Assembly (NCBI RefSeq): GCF_000380505.1
Contig: NZ_AQYH01000003.1
Location: 124,001-188,000, forward strand
Direction: 5' to 3'
DNA length: 64,000 nt
From: Kaistia granuli DSM 23481
GTDB lineage: Bacteria; Pseudomonadota; Alphaproteobacteria; Rhizobiales; Kaistiaceae
This document shows, in pieces, positions 8,423 to 17,748 of this stretch. Below the pieces are notes generated by a model. It ran no database searches. It was not told the origin of the DNA and saw only the letters and a program-made list of their open reading frames with translations. The position numbers and the translations under genes are program-made. The number at the start of each line of letters is the position of its first letter. Position 1 is the first letter of the stretch.

Positions 8423-9670
8423 TCAATCATCCGGTCGTTCCCGACGGAACAACATCCCGGCGGTCAGAGCCCGCGCGAAGAGGCCAGTACGCGCTGGCGT
8501 TTCCAGCGCGTGATCGACGGCGCGCCGCAGATTGACGGCAAATCGCTCCGGCGACCATGCGGCGATCGTCGCTCGGCCGATTCGCCCCATGGCCACGGCC
8601 GCGAGGGGATCCACTGCAATCATCCGCATCTGCTGCGCGAGTTGCCCTATGTCTTGCGGATCGAACCGGTAGCCATTGACGCCGTGCTGCACGAGCGCGT
8701 CGGAGCAGCCGCAACGCGAGGACACCAGCACCGGCAGGCCCGCTGCCATGGCCTCGTTCACCACCAACCCCCATTGCTCGGTTGTGCTGGCCAGAACAAA
8801 GGCACCGGCGAGGCCATAAAAGGTGGGGAGTTCCGCATATTGCCGGAAACCGGGTAGGTGCACCCAACTCGTCAGCCCCTCCCGAGCGACGAGGGCACGA
8901 AGCTCCGGCATCAGCCGGCCGTCCCCCAGGATGACCAGATCCCATGCCGGCGCGCCAGCGGTCGCGCGATAGGCGCGATAGGCGTTGACGAGAGCGAAGA
9001 GGTTCTTCTTGGCGACCAGCCGGCTGGAGGCCAGGAAATAGCGTGCGGGCAGGCCCTGCTCGGTGCGCAGCGCATCGGCGTCGGCACGAGCCCGATCCGC
9101 TCCTTCGGAGAAATGCGCATTGTCGATGACATCAAGCCCATCGAAGATGCCAACGTCGTTCATGCCGAGTGCCACCAGATAGCGGCGATGCGCGTCGCCG
9201 CCGACCAAGGCGGCTGCGTAGAGCGAGATGATCCGCCGTTTGACGGCTTCGCGCCATGGAAGACGCGGCGTGTCTGCCGCGGCGCTGTCCGACATGACGA
9301 TGGCCGGCTTGCCGTTCTGGGCGCACCATAGCAGAGCTGCCAGCGCCGCTGGATGGGACCAGCCGGCGATGGCGACCACATCGGGTCGCGCTGTTGCCAG
9401 TGTTGCCGATACCTTGCCCAGCATGGTGCGAACGGACTCGGCATCGATATCGCCGGATACGATCTGTCGCGGAAACTCGCCCGATCCTCGCGTGCTTTCC
9501 CACGCATAGGTTCGGTCGGTCCCGCTGAGTTCGATACCGATGACCGACACTTGCCGTGCCGCCGCATCTAGCCTCGAGATGTGGTAGGGCCCGAAACGCT
9601 GAAACAAGACGGCGACGCGAGGCAAGTGAGGCACTGCGTTTCGCGGCTTGCTTCGTGCTGGCGCGTTCAT
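8423..9670 (-). CDS. Glycosyltransferase family 4 protein
   Basis: A 415-residue GT-B enzyme. Start taken at the ATG that overlaps the stop of the upstream polymerase gene by four bases. Donor-site motifs are FLASSRLVAKKNLFALVNAY, WVHLPGFRQY and VLASTTEQWGLVVNEAMAAG. It is the last gene of a minus-strand trio (glycosyltransferase, polymerase, glycosyltransferase), placing it in repeat-unit assembly. It converges on the forward operon. Substrate unknown. Confidence 0.86.
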   Translation of the reverse strand: MNAPARSKPRNAVPHLPRVAVLFQRFGPYHISRLDAAARQVSVIGIELSGTDRTYAWESTRGSGEFPRQIVSGDIDAESVRTMLGKVSATLATARPDVVAIAGWSHPAALAALLWCAQNGKPAIVMSDSAAADTPRLPWREAVKRRIISLYAAALVGGDAHRRYLVALGMNDVGIFDGLDVIDNAHFSEGADRARADADALRTEQGLPARYFLASSRLVAKKNLFALVNAYRAYRATAGAPAWDLVILGDGRLMPELRALVAREGLTSWVHLPGFRQYAELPTFYGLAGAFVLASTTEQWGLVVNEAMAAGLPVLVSSRCGCSDALVQHGVNGYRFDPQDIGQLAQQMRMIAVDPLAAVAMGRIGRATIAAWSPERFAVNLRRAVDHALETPARTGLFARALTAGMLFRRERPDD

Positions 9671-10935
9671 GGCGACAACCGGATCGGTGCGCCGTGCGCC
9701 TGAATACCGTCCCTCCGCACGCGCGCCAGCAGCAGCGCCGGCACGAGAAATACCAGCATGTGAATCCAGGCTGAAAACGGCCATTGCGTGTGGTGGGTAA
9801 TGGCGTGCATCGCCGGCGCCAACGATAGCGCGTAGACTATCTGGCACATCGTACTGTCGGCCATGGCGGCGTCATAGAGGCGTCGCATTAGGTAGGCGAG
9901 CAGGAAGAACTTCAGGGCGCCCAGATAGGCGAACGAGGCGAAGGCGTCAGTCAGGCCCGTCTCTGTCGTGCCCGGATGAGGGGCGTAGTCTCGTGCGATC
10001 TGGCCCTCTAGCGGGATCATCAACCCTTCCTTGAAGCTGGCGCCGAAGAGCTGCGCCGGCACGTAGTTGAATACCGTTGCGTTCCAGTGACTGAGGCCGA
10101 AGTCGAACGCCTCGGTCTGGCGAACCGCTTCCATCCGGTTGACCGCGTTCCGTACCTCATTGCCGCCATGCGCGACGACATCGGCAAAATTGGCGCCGAC
10201 ATCGATCTTCAGCAGGGACGACCATGGCGATGGGTCGCGCGCAGTCGTAACAGAACGATAGTCTCCTGTGCTGGTGAGGGCGAGCGCGGCGGCGAGGACG
10301 AACAGCAGCGAGAGCAGCCGTGGGGCGGCCCAGCGCCGCTGGAACCAGAACGCCAGCGCGATCAGGAAAACGAAGTCTGCCGCTTCGCTACGTCGTCCGT
10401 GCATCAGTATCCGATCGGCGTAGATCACGAGATCGAATGCCAGGATGGCCAGTCCCGGCAGGCTTGGCCGGTGGGCACAGACGATTAGCGCAATGGCAAA
10501 GCCATAGGGAAGCAACCGGGCGAAGAAGATGTAGACGACGGGCAGGCCCGTATAGACCGAAAACTTGATGTCGTAGGGGAGGTTGTTGATCTTCATATAG
10601 AAATAGGCGCCGATGCCCGACAGAACCGCGGCGATGGCGAGCAGCTTGTGCTCGTCGAGGCGCCAAGGCGCGCCTTTCGTCACGGAGCGGCGCGCGGCAC
10701 ACCAGCCGAGCACGCAGCCGGCGAGGCAAAGGATCGCAAATGCCGCCGTCCTTGCCACGGCGCCCGCCGGAAAAAACGGGTCGTCGGCGAACGCCGGCAA
10801 TTGCGGGGCGATGAAGCCCAGAAATGTCGCACCCGCTAGAAACGGATAGTGATAGGCGCCCTCTGGGCTTCGGAGACTCGCGATCACGACGCCGGCAGAG
10901 GCGAGAACGAGTGTCCAGATCAGCGGCATCGCCAT
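9667..10935 (-). CDS. Wzy-like polysaccharide polymerase (polytopic membrane protein)
   Basis: About 422 residues, almost entirely hydrophobic, with roughly ten predicted membrane helices and one large periplasmic loop in the second half (around the RSVTTARDPSPWSS to HPGTTETGLTDAF region). Size, topology and position between glycosyltransferases match Wzy/ExoQ-type polymerases, which join lipid-linked repeat units at the periplasmic face; such proteins share little sequence. I start at the ATG at 10935, with GAGG nine bases upstream and four bases after the preceding stop. It could also be an O-antigen-ligase-like enzyme. Confidence 0.75.
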   Translation of the reverse strand: MAMPLIWTLVLASAGVVIASLRSPEGAYHYPFLAGATFLGFIAPQLPAFADDPFFPAGAVARTAAFAILCLAGCVLGWCAARRSVTKGAPWRLDEHKLLAIAAVLSGIGAYFYMKINNLPYDIKFSVYTGLPVVYIFFARLLPYGFAIALIVCAHRPSLPGLAILAFDLVIYADRILMHGRRSEAADFVFLIALAFWFQRRWAAPRLLSLLFVLAAALALTSTGDYRSVTTARDPSPWSSLLKIDVGANFADVVAHGGNEVRNAVNRMEAVRQTEAFDFGLSHWNATVFNYVPAQLFGASFKEGLMIPLEGQIARDYAPHPGTTETGLTDAFASFAYLGALKFFLLAYLMRRLYDAAMADSTMCQIVYALSLAPAMHAITHHTQWPFSAWIHMLVFLVPALLLARVRRDGIQAHGAPIRLSP

Positions 10936-10939
10936 CGCG

Positions 10940-12181
10940 TCACGCCTCACGTTCTTCAATCTTGCGCATCGAGCGCCCGCTTGGACGCGCTCGCTCACGG
11001 ATTCCCCGAATCAGATTCTTGAGCGGGATCGGCAGATGCGTTCGCAGGCCGGGGCGGAGACCGGACGGAAGACGCCAGGCCTGCATGGGAAGAGGCGGAG
11101 CGATCCCTGGGCGCGAGAGCTGGAGGCGATGAAGGAGGGCCGCATAGCTCTCCGCCATGCGGTTGACACCAAATCGCTCCCGCGCCGAGGTGGTGCCGCG
11201 ACGCGACAGGGTGAGCCAGAACGAAGGCAGATCAATCAGACGTCGGATGGCCACCGACGCCGCCTCGATGTCACCGACCGGGAATAGCAGTCCCGTCACG
11301 CCATCATCGACCACCGCGTCCGTAACTCCATGGATGCGCGAAACAACCGGCACGCATCCGGCCGCCATCGCCTCGGCCGCGGTGATCATGAAGCCCTCGA
11401 ACCGGGAGGGAGCCAGCAGGATGTCATGCTCGGCCATCAGCGCCGGAACGACGGCCGGTGGGACAGCGCCGGTGAAGCGAACGCGCTCGCCCAGAAAGGC
11501 GCATCGCTGCTCTAGACGCGGAAGATCCGGACCGTCGCCGGCGATGGTCAGCCTCACATCTGGTGGCAGCCGGCGCAGGATAGAGGGAAGCCACAGCACG
11601 CCCTTGGCCTGGTCTTCGATGCGGCCAAGAGAGAGGATTCGTAGCGACGATCCCCCGGGTCGGGGCCCGCGAGGCGACGCAGCCGGCAGATCCGCGGCGT
11701 TGCCGATCGTACAAATCGCGGCGCGATGGAAATGATGGCGAGCGATCAGGTCCGCCTTGATGCGGGGCGAGACGCAGACCGTGCCATGGACATGATCCCG
11801 AATGGCCGCCGCCGCTGCATAGGTTCCGGGGGTGATGTTGTGCACGATGAGGACACGAAGCACGGATGCGGGGAGATGGCGCGCGAGGTTGGTCTGCACG
11901 GGATCGGCATGGACATTGACGAAGACGCCGTCATAGCCGCCGCTGGTGACGGCTGCCAGCAACGCCCTCGCCTGGGCCGGTTCGTCGTCGGTAGGCTGTC
12001 CGCACGCCATTCCGTTCGGGCTTTCGGCCTGCCAGTCGGGATGGGTTGCCGCCTGATGGGCGGCGGGCCCGATCCCGAGCCAGCGGACATCGATACCGAG
12101 TGGCGCGAGACCGGCGCGCAGATGGCGAAATACCGTGAAGGTCCCACCGCGATGCGGATAGACGAAGTAGGCGAGTTTCAT
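10940..12181 (-). CDS. Glycosyltransferase family 4 protein
   Basis: A 413-residue GT4 enzyme: MKLAYFVYPHRGGTF at the start, ILSLGRIEDQAKGVLWLPSI and LTIAGDGPDLPRLEQRC in the donor domain, and LAPSRFEGFMITAAEAMAAG as the E-x7-E motif. GGAGG lies eight bases before the ATG. First gene of a minus-strand operon continuing into the polymerase and another glycosyltransferase. The basic C-terminal tail (RGIRERARPSGRSMRK) may help membrane association. Confidence 0.88.
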   Translation of the reverse strand: MKLAYFVYPHRGGTFTVFRHLRAGLAPLGIDVRWLGIGPAAHQAATHPDWQAESPNGMACGQPTDDEPAQARALLAAVTSGGYDGVFVNVHADPVQTNLARHLPASVLRVLIVHNITPGTYAAAAAIRDHVHGTVCVSPRIKADLIARHHFHRAAICTIGNAADLPAASPRGPRPGGSSLRILSLGRIEDQAKGVLWLPSILRRLPPDVRLTIAGDGPDLPRLEQRCAFLGERVRFTGAVPPAVVPALMAEHDILLAPSRFEGFMITAAEAMAAGCVPVVSRIHGVTDAVVDDGVTGLLFPVGDIEAASVAIRRLIDLPSFWLTLSRRGTTSARERFGVNRMAESYAALLHRLQLSRPGIAPPLPMQAWRLPSGLRPGLRTHLPIPLKNLIRGIRERARPSGRSMRKIEEREA

Positions 12182-12317
12182 ACTCCGAACCTCCGTTCGA
12201 AGGAGCGTGCCTGGCTAGATTGTTCACGAGACTAGGGCAGGGCCTGCGCCTGTCGCAGTCGTGACTTGGGCTGACGAGGTCGACCACCCGGATAGGGGGC
12301 GGCATCGGCGGCGCGAA

Positions 12318-12971
12318 TTAGCCGATCGCGCCCTTGCGCAAAATGAAGGCCTCGGCATAGCGCCCGGACGATCGACACTCGGCGCCGCGAAGTCGGGCGA
12401 GCCCACGAAAAGTCTCGCCGTCGAACCAGTCTTTCGATCGCTGCGAGGCGAAGTGCTCGACCAGCAGCGCGATCTTGCGCTCCATCACGTCCTCGCCATA
12501 CGGCACATAGAGGTTGGGTCGACCGAGATCGCCATCCCATTTCGGGATCTCGTATTCGAGGATCAGATGATCGCGAAACGTGTTCCATGTCAGCCGCGAG
12601 ACGGCGCGATGATCCTGATGCGCGTCGTCGCGGCGATGGGTCAGGATAAGGTCGGGTGCGCGGCCCGACTTCAGGTTCTCCATCCAGGCCTTGATCGCCT
12701 CTCCCTGTTCCGGGAAGAGCCCATCGGAAAACGTGCCGGCAACCACGTCGGACTTGCAGGCGCCGGCGAGAAAGGAGGCGGCCGATCGCTGCGCCTCCCT
12801 GGCTCTCTCGCCAGGAGCGCTGAGAACGCACCACCGCACATCGAGGCGCGCCCCTGCCGCGATCCAGGCGAGCAGCGTGCCGCCCGCGCCGATCTCGATG
12901 TCGTCGGAATGCGCGCCGAGGCAGAGCACCGAGAGACCATCGCCCGGCCGCACCAACGAGAGCGGTTTCAT
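12318..12971 (-). CDS. PIG-L family (LmbE-like) deacetylase
   Basis: A 217-residue zinc deacetylase. The metal/catalytic motif appears near the N-terminus as CLGAHSDDIEIGAGG (family consensus AHPDDxE; here the Pro is Ser) and the second metal motif as HRRDDAHQDHRAVSRL. Relatives remove N-acetyl groups from sugars such as GlcNAc-inositol or antibiotic sugars. The ATG overlaps the stop of the cytidylyltransferase gene, so the two are translationally coupled. In this context it probably deacetylates an amino sugar destined for the exopolysaccharide; this is inference. Confidence 0.87.
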   Translation of the reverse strand: MKPLSLVRPGDGLSVLCLGAHSDDIEIGAGGTLLAWIAAGARLDVRWCVLSAPGERAREAQRSAASFLAGACKSDVVAGTFSDGLFPEQGEAIKAWMENLKSGRAPDLILTHRRDDAHQDHRAVSRLTWNTFRDHLILEYEIPKWDGDLGRPNLYVPYGEDVMERKIALLVEHFASQRSKDWFDGETFRGLARLRGAECRSSGRYAEAFILRKGAIG

Positions 12972-13780
12972 AGCCCGGCGATCGCCAGCGGCCCGGCCAT
13001 CGCGGCGCTTTCCATCCTCCGCCACGGCATCCGGCCTTGCTCTACCATTTCCTCCAGCACTTGCCGGTCCTTCAGCGTGTCCATTGCCCGCCAGAAGCCC
13101 TCATATTTGTAGGCCAGCAGTTCGCCAGCCTCGATCAATCGGGCGAACGGCTGGAGCACGAGTTCCTCGCCCTGCAGAAGAAAATCAAAGATCCCTGGCC
13201 TGAACAGGAAGAAGCCGCCATTGATCCAGAGATCGGAGCGATCCGCTGTCCTGAAGCCCCGGACCCCGCCGTCGCCGGCAATGTCGGCGAAATGGAAGCT
13301 GAGTTGCGGCCGCACCGCCAGGAAGCAGGCAAGCTTTCCGCTGGCCCTGAATCGCGCGATCATGTCGCCCAGATCGACATCGCTGAGGCCGTCGCTGTAA
13401 TTGGCGAGGAAGATCTCCTCGTCCCGGACATGCTCGCGGACAGCCAGCAACCGCTCGCCGATGTTGCGCCACATCCCGGTATCGATCAGCGCCACGCGCC
13501 AATCCTGTTCCGGCGCTCCGAGCATCTCGATCTTGGTGCCAAAGCCCGAAACGACGCAATCGGCATAGGCCTGCGGCCGGTAGTTCAGGAAGAACTCCTT
13601 GATGACATTCGCCTTGTAGCCGGTGCACAAAACAAAATCCGTATGCCCGTACTGGCTGTAGTAGTTCATCAGGTGCCAGAGGATCGGCTGCTGGCCGATC
13701 GGGATCATCGGCTTGGGGATACTCTCGGGATATTCGCGGATCCGCGTTCCGAGACCGCCGCAGAACAAAACGACCTTCAT
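12968..13780 (-). CDS. rfbF: Glucose-1-phosphate cytidylyltransferase
   Basis: A 270-residue nucleotidyltransferase making CDP-glucose from CTP and glucose 1-phosphate. The N-terminal pyrophosphorylase signature is present (VVLFCGGLGTRIREYPES, KPMIPIG), followed by LWHLMNYYSQYGHTDFVLC and the family-typical RPQLSFHFADI and YKYEGFWRAMDTLKD. The start is the ATG overlapping the methyltransferase stop; longer in-frame extension lies within that gene. CDP-glucose is the entry to 3,6-dideoxy and branched sugars, yet no CDP-glucose 4,6-dehydratase is recognisable in the window. Confidence 0.9.
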   Translation of the reverse strand: MKVVLFCGGLGTRIREYPESIPKPMIPIGQQPILWHLMNYYSQYGHTDFVLCTGYKANVIKEFFLNYRPQAYADCVVSGFGTKIEMLGAPEQDWRVALIDTGMWRNIGERLLAVREHVRDEEIFLANYSDGLSDVDLGDMIARFRASGKLACFLAVRPQLSFHFADIAGDGGVRGFRTADRSDLWINGGFFLFRPGIFDFLLQGEELVLQPFARLIEAGELLAYKYEGFWRAMDTLKDRQVLEEMVEQGRMPWRRMESAAMAGPLAIAGL

Positions 13781-15084
13781 GATACGACCTCCCGCCATTT
13801 CGCATTGCCGTTTGGCTCGACGATGCGCGGCTCGGGGATCGGCACGATGAAGCGCGCGCCCCATTCCGCGATGTGAGCCATCTGGGCCATGATTTCGTCC
13901 CTGAGGTTCCAGGGCAGGATGAGGACATAATCCGGCCTGGCGAGTTCGATTGCCTCCAGCGGCAGGATCGGAATGTGCATGCCGGGGGTGAAATGACCGT
14001 GCTTGTGCGGGTTGCGGTCGACCGTGAAGTCGAGGAAGTCGGTACCGATGCCGCAATAATTGAGCAGGGTATTGCCCTTGCCCGGTGCGCCATAGCCGCA
14101 GATGGTCTTGCCCTCGTTCTTAAGTCCAATCAGCAGGGAAAGCAGCTTGCGCTTCGAGGCCCGAACGCGTTCGGCGAAGGCGGAATAAGTCGCAACCCGA
14201 TCGAGCCCCATCGCCCGCTCGCGCGCAAACAGCGCCGGGACCGAGGGAGACTGCGGACGACTGGAAGCCGCGTGCACCAGATAAGCCCGAAGCGATCCGC
14301 CATGCGTTGTCAATTCCTCGATATCGAAAAGCCGCAACTGATGCCGCGCGGCTATCTGTTCGATCGCGAGCAGCGAGAAATACGAGAAGTGCTCGTGGTA
14401 GATCGTGTCGTATTGCGTCTCGTTCATCAGTCGAGCCAGATGCGGGAACTCCAGCGTCACCACGCCGTCCGGTTTGAGAAGAATCCGCATTCCTTCGACG
14501 AAGTCGTTCAGGTCCGGAACTTGCGCCAGTACGTTGTTGCCGATGATGAGATCGGCTTGCCTTCCCTCCGACACCAGCTGCTGCGCCAATTCCGAGCCGA
14601 AGAACGCGATCCGCGTCTCGACACCCTTCTCGATCGCCGCCCTGGCGACATTCTGTGCCGGCTCGATGCCGAGTGCGCGAACGCCGAGCGGCGCAAAGTG
14701 CTGAAGCAGATATCCGTCATTGCTGGCGATCTCGACAACAGAACTTCCCGCATCGAGCTGAAGTCGCCGCGTGATCGCCTCGCAATAGCTCTTGGAATGG
14801 GCCACCCAACTGGACGAATAGGAGGAGAAATACGCATAGTCGCTGAAGATTTCATCCGGCTCGACATAGGCCTTGAGCTGCACGAGGAGACAAAAATCGC
14901 ACGCCAGGACGCGAAGCGGGTAACTAACTTCGGCGCGGTCGAGATCCTCCTCCGGCACGAAACGCTCGCAAAGTGGCGACATGCCGAGATCGACGAAGAC
15001 GTGCCGCAGGTCACTGCCGCAAAGCCGACACTTGCCAGAATGCGGTCGCCCACCCTCTGGCGCCGATCCGAAAAGTTTCATCAT
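13777..15084 (-). CDS. Sugar C-methyltransferase-type SAM-dependent methyltransferase
   Basis: A 435-residue enzyme with three parts. An N-terminal zinc-binding module has CRLCG and CDFC pairs, then a Rossmann SAM domain (VVEIASNDGYLLQHF, HEHFSYFS), then a C-terminal Methyltransf_14-type domain (YGAPGKGNTLLNYCGIG). This is the layout of NDP-4-keto-sugar C-methyltransferases that create branched sugars. The ATG at 15084 is preceded by GGAGG at good spacing. It is first of three coupled genes (methyltransferase, rfbF-like, PIG-L), so its substrate is probably CDP-linked. Confidence 0.86.
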   Translation of the reverse strand: MMKLFGSAPEGGRPHSGKCRLCGSDLRHVFVDLGMSPLCERFVPEEDLDRAEVSYPLRVLACDFCLLVQLKAYVEPDEIFSDYAYFSSYSSSWVAHSKSYCEAITRRLQLDAGSSVVEIASNDGYLLQHFAPLGVRALGIEPAQNVARAAIEKGVETRIAFFGSELAQQLVSEGRQADLIIGNNVLAQVPDLNDFVEGMRILLKPDGVVTLEFPHLARLMNETQYDTIYHEHFSYFSLLAIEQIAARHQLRLFDIEELTTHGGSLRAYLVHAASSRPQSPSVPALFARERAMGLDRVATYSAFAERVRASKRKLLSLLIGLKNEGKTICGYGAPGKGNTLLNYCGIGTDFLDFTVDRNPHKHGHFTPGMHIPILPLEAIELARPDYVLILPWNLRDEIMAQMAHIAEWGARFIVPIPEPRIVEPNGNAKWREVVS

Positions 15085-15370
15085 CCGAGTCCTCCCTCGA
15101 CGATCTCTCGACACGCCCCGTAGCAGCGGAACATCCGCACTGGATGCACTCGTTTGCCTTCGGAACATAACAAGAACTGCAAGAAGGTCGCGTTGCACGT
15201 TCTGATGATGGAAGGACAGAAACCGCTACCTCATTTGGAGGAGTTTCCAAGCCGAACAACTGGCACACCAACGGGTCTCTAGGGCCTTCGGCTGGCTTGT
15301 TCCGGAGGTGTGCGGGCGCTCACAATCGGGCAAAGGTCTCGTCTTCTCGTTCGTGCGAGCGCAGGAAGTC

Positions 15371-16357
15371 ATGCCCAGCATCGATGTCGCCATTCCCAAC
15401 TACAACTACGGCCGGTACTTGCGGGACTGCGTCGAGAGTGTCCTGACACAGGACGTTGCCGCCATGCGCCTCCTGATCATCGACAATGCCTCAAGCGACG
15501 ATAGTGCCGAGATCGCGCAGCAAGCCGCGACAGGGGATCCACGCATCAGCTTCGTCCAGCATCGGATCAACCTCGGCCACCAGGCATCCTTCAATGAAGC
15601 GATCGACTGGGCATCGTCGGACTATTTCATGATCCTCTGCGCAGACGACCTCCTGACGGCAGGATCCTTGCAGCGGGCTATTTCGGTGCTGGAACAGAAC
15701 CCGAATGTCACATTGGCGTTCGGGGATCTCGCGGCCGACATTCCGGGGCGACGCAGCGACACGGTGGCAAATACGGCGCTGTGGCGGATCAAGCCGGCAC
15801 GGAGCCTTCTGGAGCAGTTCTGTCGCACGGGACTCTACTCCGTACGCAGTTGTTCGGCCGTCGTGCGAACCCCGGTCCAGAAGCGCGCCGGATATTACTG
15901 CGCCGCGCTCGATCAATCCGATGATTTCGAGTTGATGATGCGGCTGACCCTTCTAGGCGGGGACATCGCCAGTACCCACACGCCTCAGTTGTTCATGCGC
16001 ACGCACGAGAAGGAGAGATCGGCAGTGGTACGCGACAATCGTCGCCTGCAGATTCTCGCCTATGAAGCGGCATTCGTCTGGTTCTTCGCGCACGAAGGCG
16101 CCGCACATCCCGACGCCACCCGGCTCGCCAGGCTGGCGGCCCGCGGTCTTGTCGGCCGAGCCTATTGGTCGGGTATGAGCCATCTGTGCCGGGGCGATGT
16201 CCGGAACGCTGCAGGGCTGTTTCGCTATGTGGTGGGCCGATCCTGGTCGACGGCACTGCTGCCGCCGCTCGGCTACCTGCTGCGCAAGGGCGCAGAGCCG
16301 GGGGATGGCTCGGTGACGGCCGCCATGCGACGTTTGCTGCCGGCGAGTTGGAGCTAA
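15371..16357 (+). CDS. Glycosyltransferase family 2 protein
   Basis: A 328-residue GT-A fold enzyme. The nucleotide-binding start DVAIPNYNYGRYLRDCVES, the DNASSDDS loop and the CADDLL metal motif are all typical of GT2. I start at the ATG with AGGA eight bases upstream; an in-frame GTG at 15308 behind GGAGG would add 21 residues. It is isolated, divergent from the methyltransferase operon and convergent with the DUF4910 gene. It probably transfers one of the cassette's sugars. Confidence 0.83.
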   Translation: MPSIDVAIPNYNYGRYLRDCVESVLTQDVAAMRLLIIDNASSDDSAEIAQQAATGDPRISFVQHRINLGHQASFNEAIDWASSDYFMILCADDLLTAGSLQRAISVLEQNPNVTLAFGDLAADIPGRRSDTVANTALWRIKPARSLLEQFCRTGLYSVRSCSAVVRTPVQKRAGYYCAALDQSDDFELMMRLTLLGGDIASTHTPQLFMRTHEKERSAVVRDNRRLQILAYEAAFVWFFAHEGAAHPDATRLARLAARGLVGRAYWSGMSHLCRGDVRNAAGLFRYVVGRSWSTALLPPLGYLLRKGAEPGDGSVTAAMRRLLPASWS

Positions 16358-16386
16358 GCAGCCCCGGACCGTTTCCTAACCGCCAG

Positions 16387-17748
16387 TCAGCACGCGGTTC
16401 GCTCTGGAGTGTCCGCTCTTTCCAGTATCTCGAGCGATTGCAGAGCGCGCGCTGCGCCTATCAGTGTCGCGAATGGCAAACTGGCGCGTTCGGCGATATC
16501 GAGCAGCGAATGCTGACCGTCGGCAAAACTCAGAACCCAGAGCATCGGCAGATTTGCGGCTGCGCCAACTCCCCCTTTCGATTCAACTGCATAGAGGCAA
16601 TGCCGTCCCAGGTATGGTTCTCCCTTCATGATCGTGCTGCGAGGGTAGAAATTCCTCTCCAGGACATCAAGAATATCGCAGACCATCTTGTAGGAAGAGG
16701 CAAGATTCTTGGGGCGCACGAAGTGGAGATTGTCTCCTGAATTGTGGTATTCGCGGAACGCACCGAACAGGCTTCTCTGAAAAACCCCGACTGGCAAATC
16801 AAAGCCGGGGGAACAATACTGCCTTTCGTCATATCCCAATGGGCTGAAGTCGATCACATTGGACGATGGGGCTGCGTGCCGTAGCACATGTGCTGCCGCA
16901 CGGTCGATGACGGCATCGCCTCGGCGACTCTTCTTGTAGGTTGGACCGCCGCCGTCGCCGACGCATGTGACAACCAGCCCATGCTTCACGCGGTTCGTCG
17001 CATCCTGGTTGCGGGCGAGCCATGCGATGGTTCCGATGGTCGTCGGTGCGAAGACGAAACGATAGCTGTAGCGAGTCCGCCTGCCGGCGAGTTGTTTCGC
17101 CAGCAAGGCGAGTAGCGCCAGGCCGGAGCAATTGTCATTCGCCAGCGACGGATGGCAGATATGGGCCGAGAGCAGGACTTCGTCCTCCAACGCGCCATCA
17201 TGCCGATACTCGCCATAGCTCAGACTGCCGTCGTCATGGCTCGAATCGATGACCACGTCATACCGTCCGTCGGGCAGCGCCATCATCGCGTTGTGCGCCA
17301 TGCAGAAACCCCAGGCCGGCTCGAAATAGGACTTCCGATAGGGGATGGCGTCAGGCTGCTCGGGAAGCGTGAAAATATGTTTCTTGAGTTCGGCGAGCTC
17401 CAGATTGGCGCGCACCGGGACGCTATAGTTCATCACATGTAGATTGTTGCGTCGAAAGTCGACGACGCGCTCGCCAGCCTCGCTCTGGATATACGCATTG
17501 CGGATCGTCCATTCCTTGGGGATGGTCCAGTCGAAGACATCAGTCCCAGTCGGAACTTCGTGGATGGTGAGAGGGATTTCGCGTTGCATCCGACGCAACG
17601 TTTCGCGCACCCCTTCGCCAGCGACACTCCGGCAAATCGGGAACAGCTCCGTCACCAGCCGATAGATCTCGTCGCCGATCGACGCAGGACATGTCTCCGC
17701 CAGTGAGGCGGCGGCGACCCCTCGCGGGTCTGCGGAAGCCATCGTCAT
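16387..17748 (-). CDS. DUF4910 domain protein (aminopeptidase-like fold) in a sugar cassette
   Basis: A 453-residue soluble protein of the DUF4910 family, related in fold to M28 zinc aminopeptidases. The likely metal region is [18 protein letters not shown], with His, His and Asp-Asn in the arrangement seen in M28 enzymes. It is followed by [12 protein letters not shown] and a second conserved region ending EYHNSGDN. The last ~80 residues resemble a winged-helix tail. The ATG overlaps the stop of the upstream SDR gene. Despite its peptidase-like fold it is embedded among sugar-nucleotide genes, so a role as amidase or deacylase in sugar modification is plausible but unproven. Confidence 0.82.
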   Translation of the reverse strand: MTMASADPRGVAAASLAETCPASIGDEIYRLVTELFPICRSVAGEGVRETLRRMQREIPLTIHEVPTGTDVFDWTIPKEWTIRNAYIQSEAGERVVDFRRNNLHVMNYSVPVRANLELAELKKHIFTLPEQPDAIPYRKSYFEPAWGFCMAHNAMMALPDGRYDVVIDSSHDDGSLSYGEYRHDGALEDEVLLSAHICHPSLANDNCSGLALLALLAKQLAGRRTRYSYRFVFAPTTIGTIAWLARNQDATNRVKHGLVVTCVGDGGGPTYKKSRRGDAVIDRAAAHVLRHAAPSSNVIDFSPLGYDERQYCSPGFDLPVGVFQRSLFGAFREYHNSGDNLHFVRPKNLASSYKMVCDILDVLERNFYPRSTIMKGEPYLGRHCLYAVESKGGVGAAANLPMLWVLSFADGQHSLLDIAERASLPFATLIGAARALQSLEILERADTPERTAC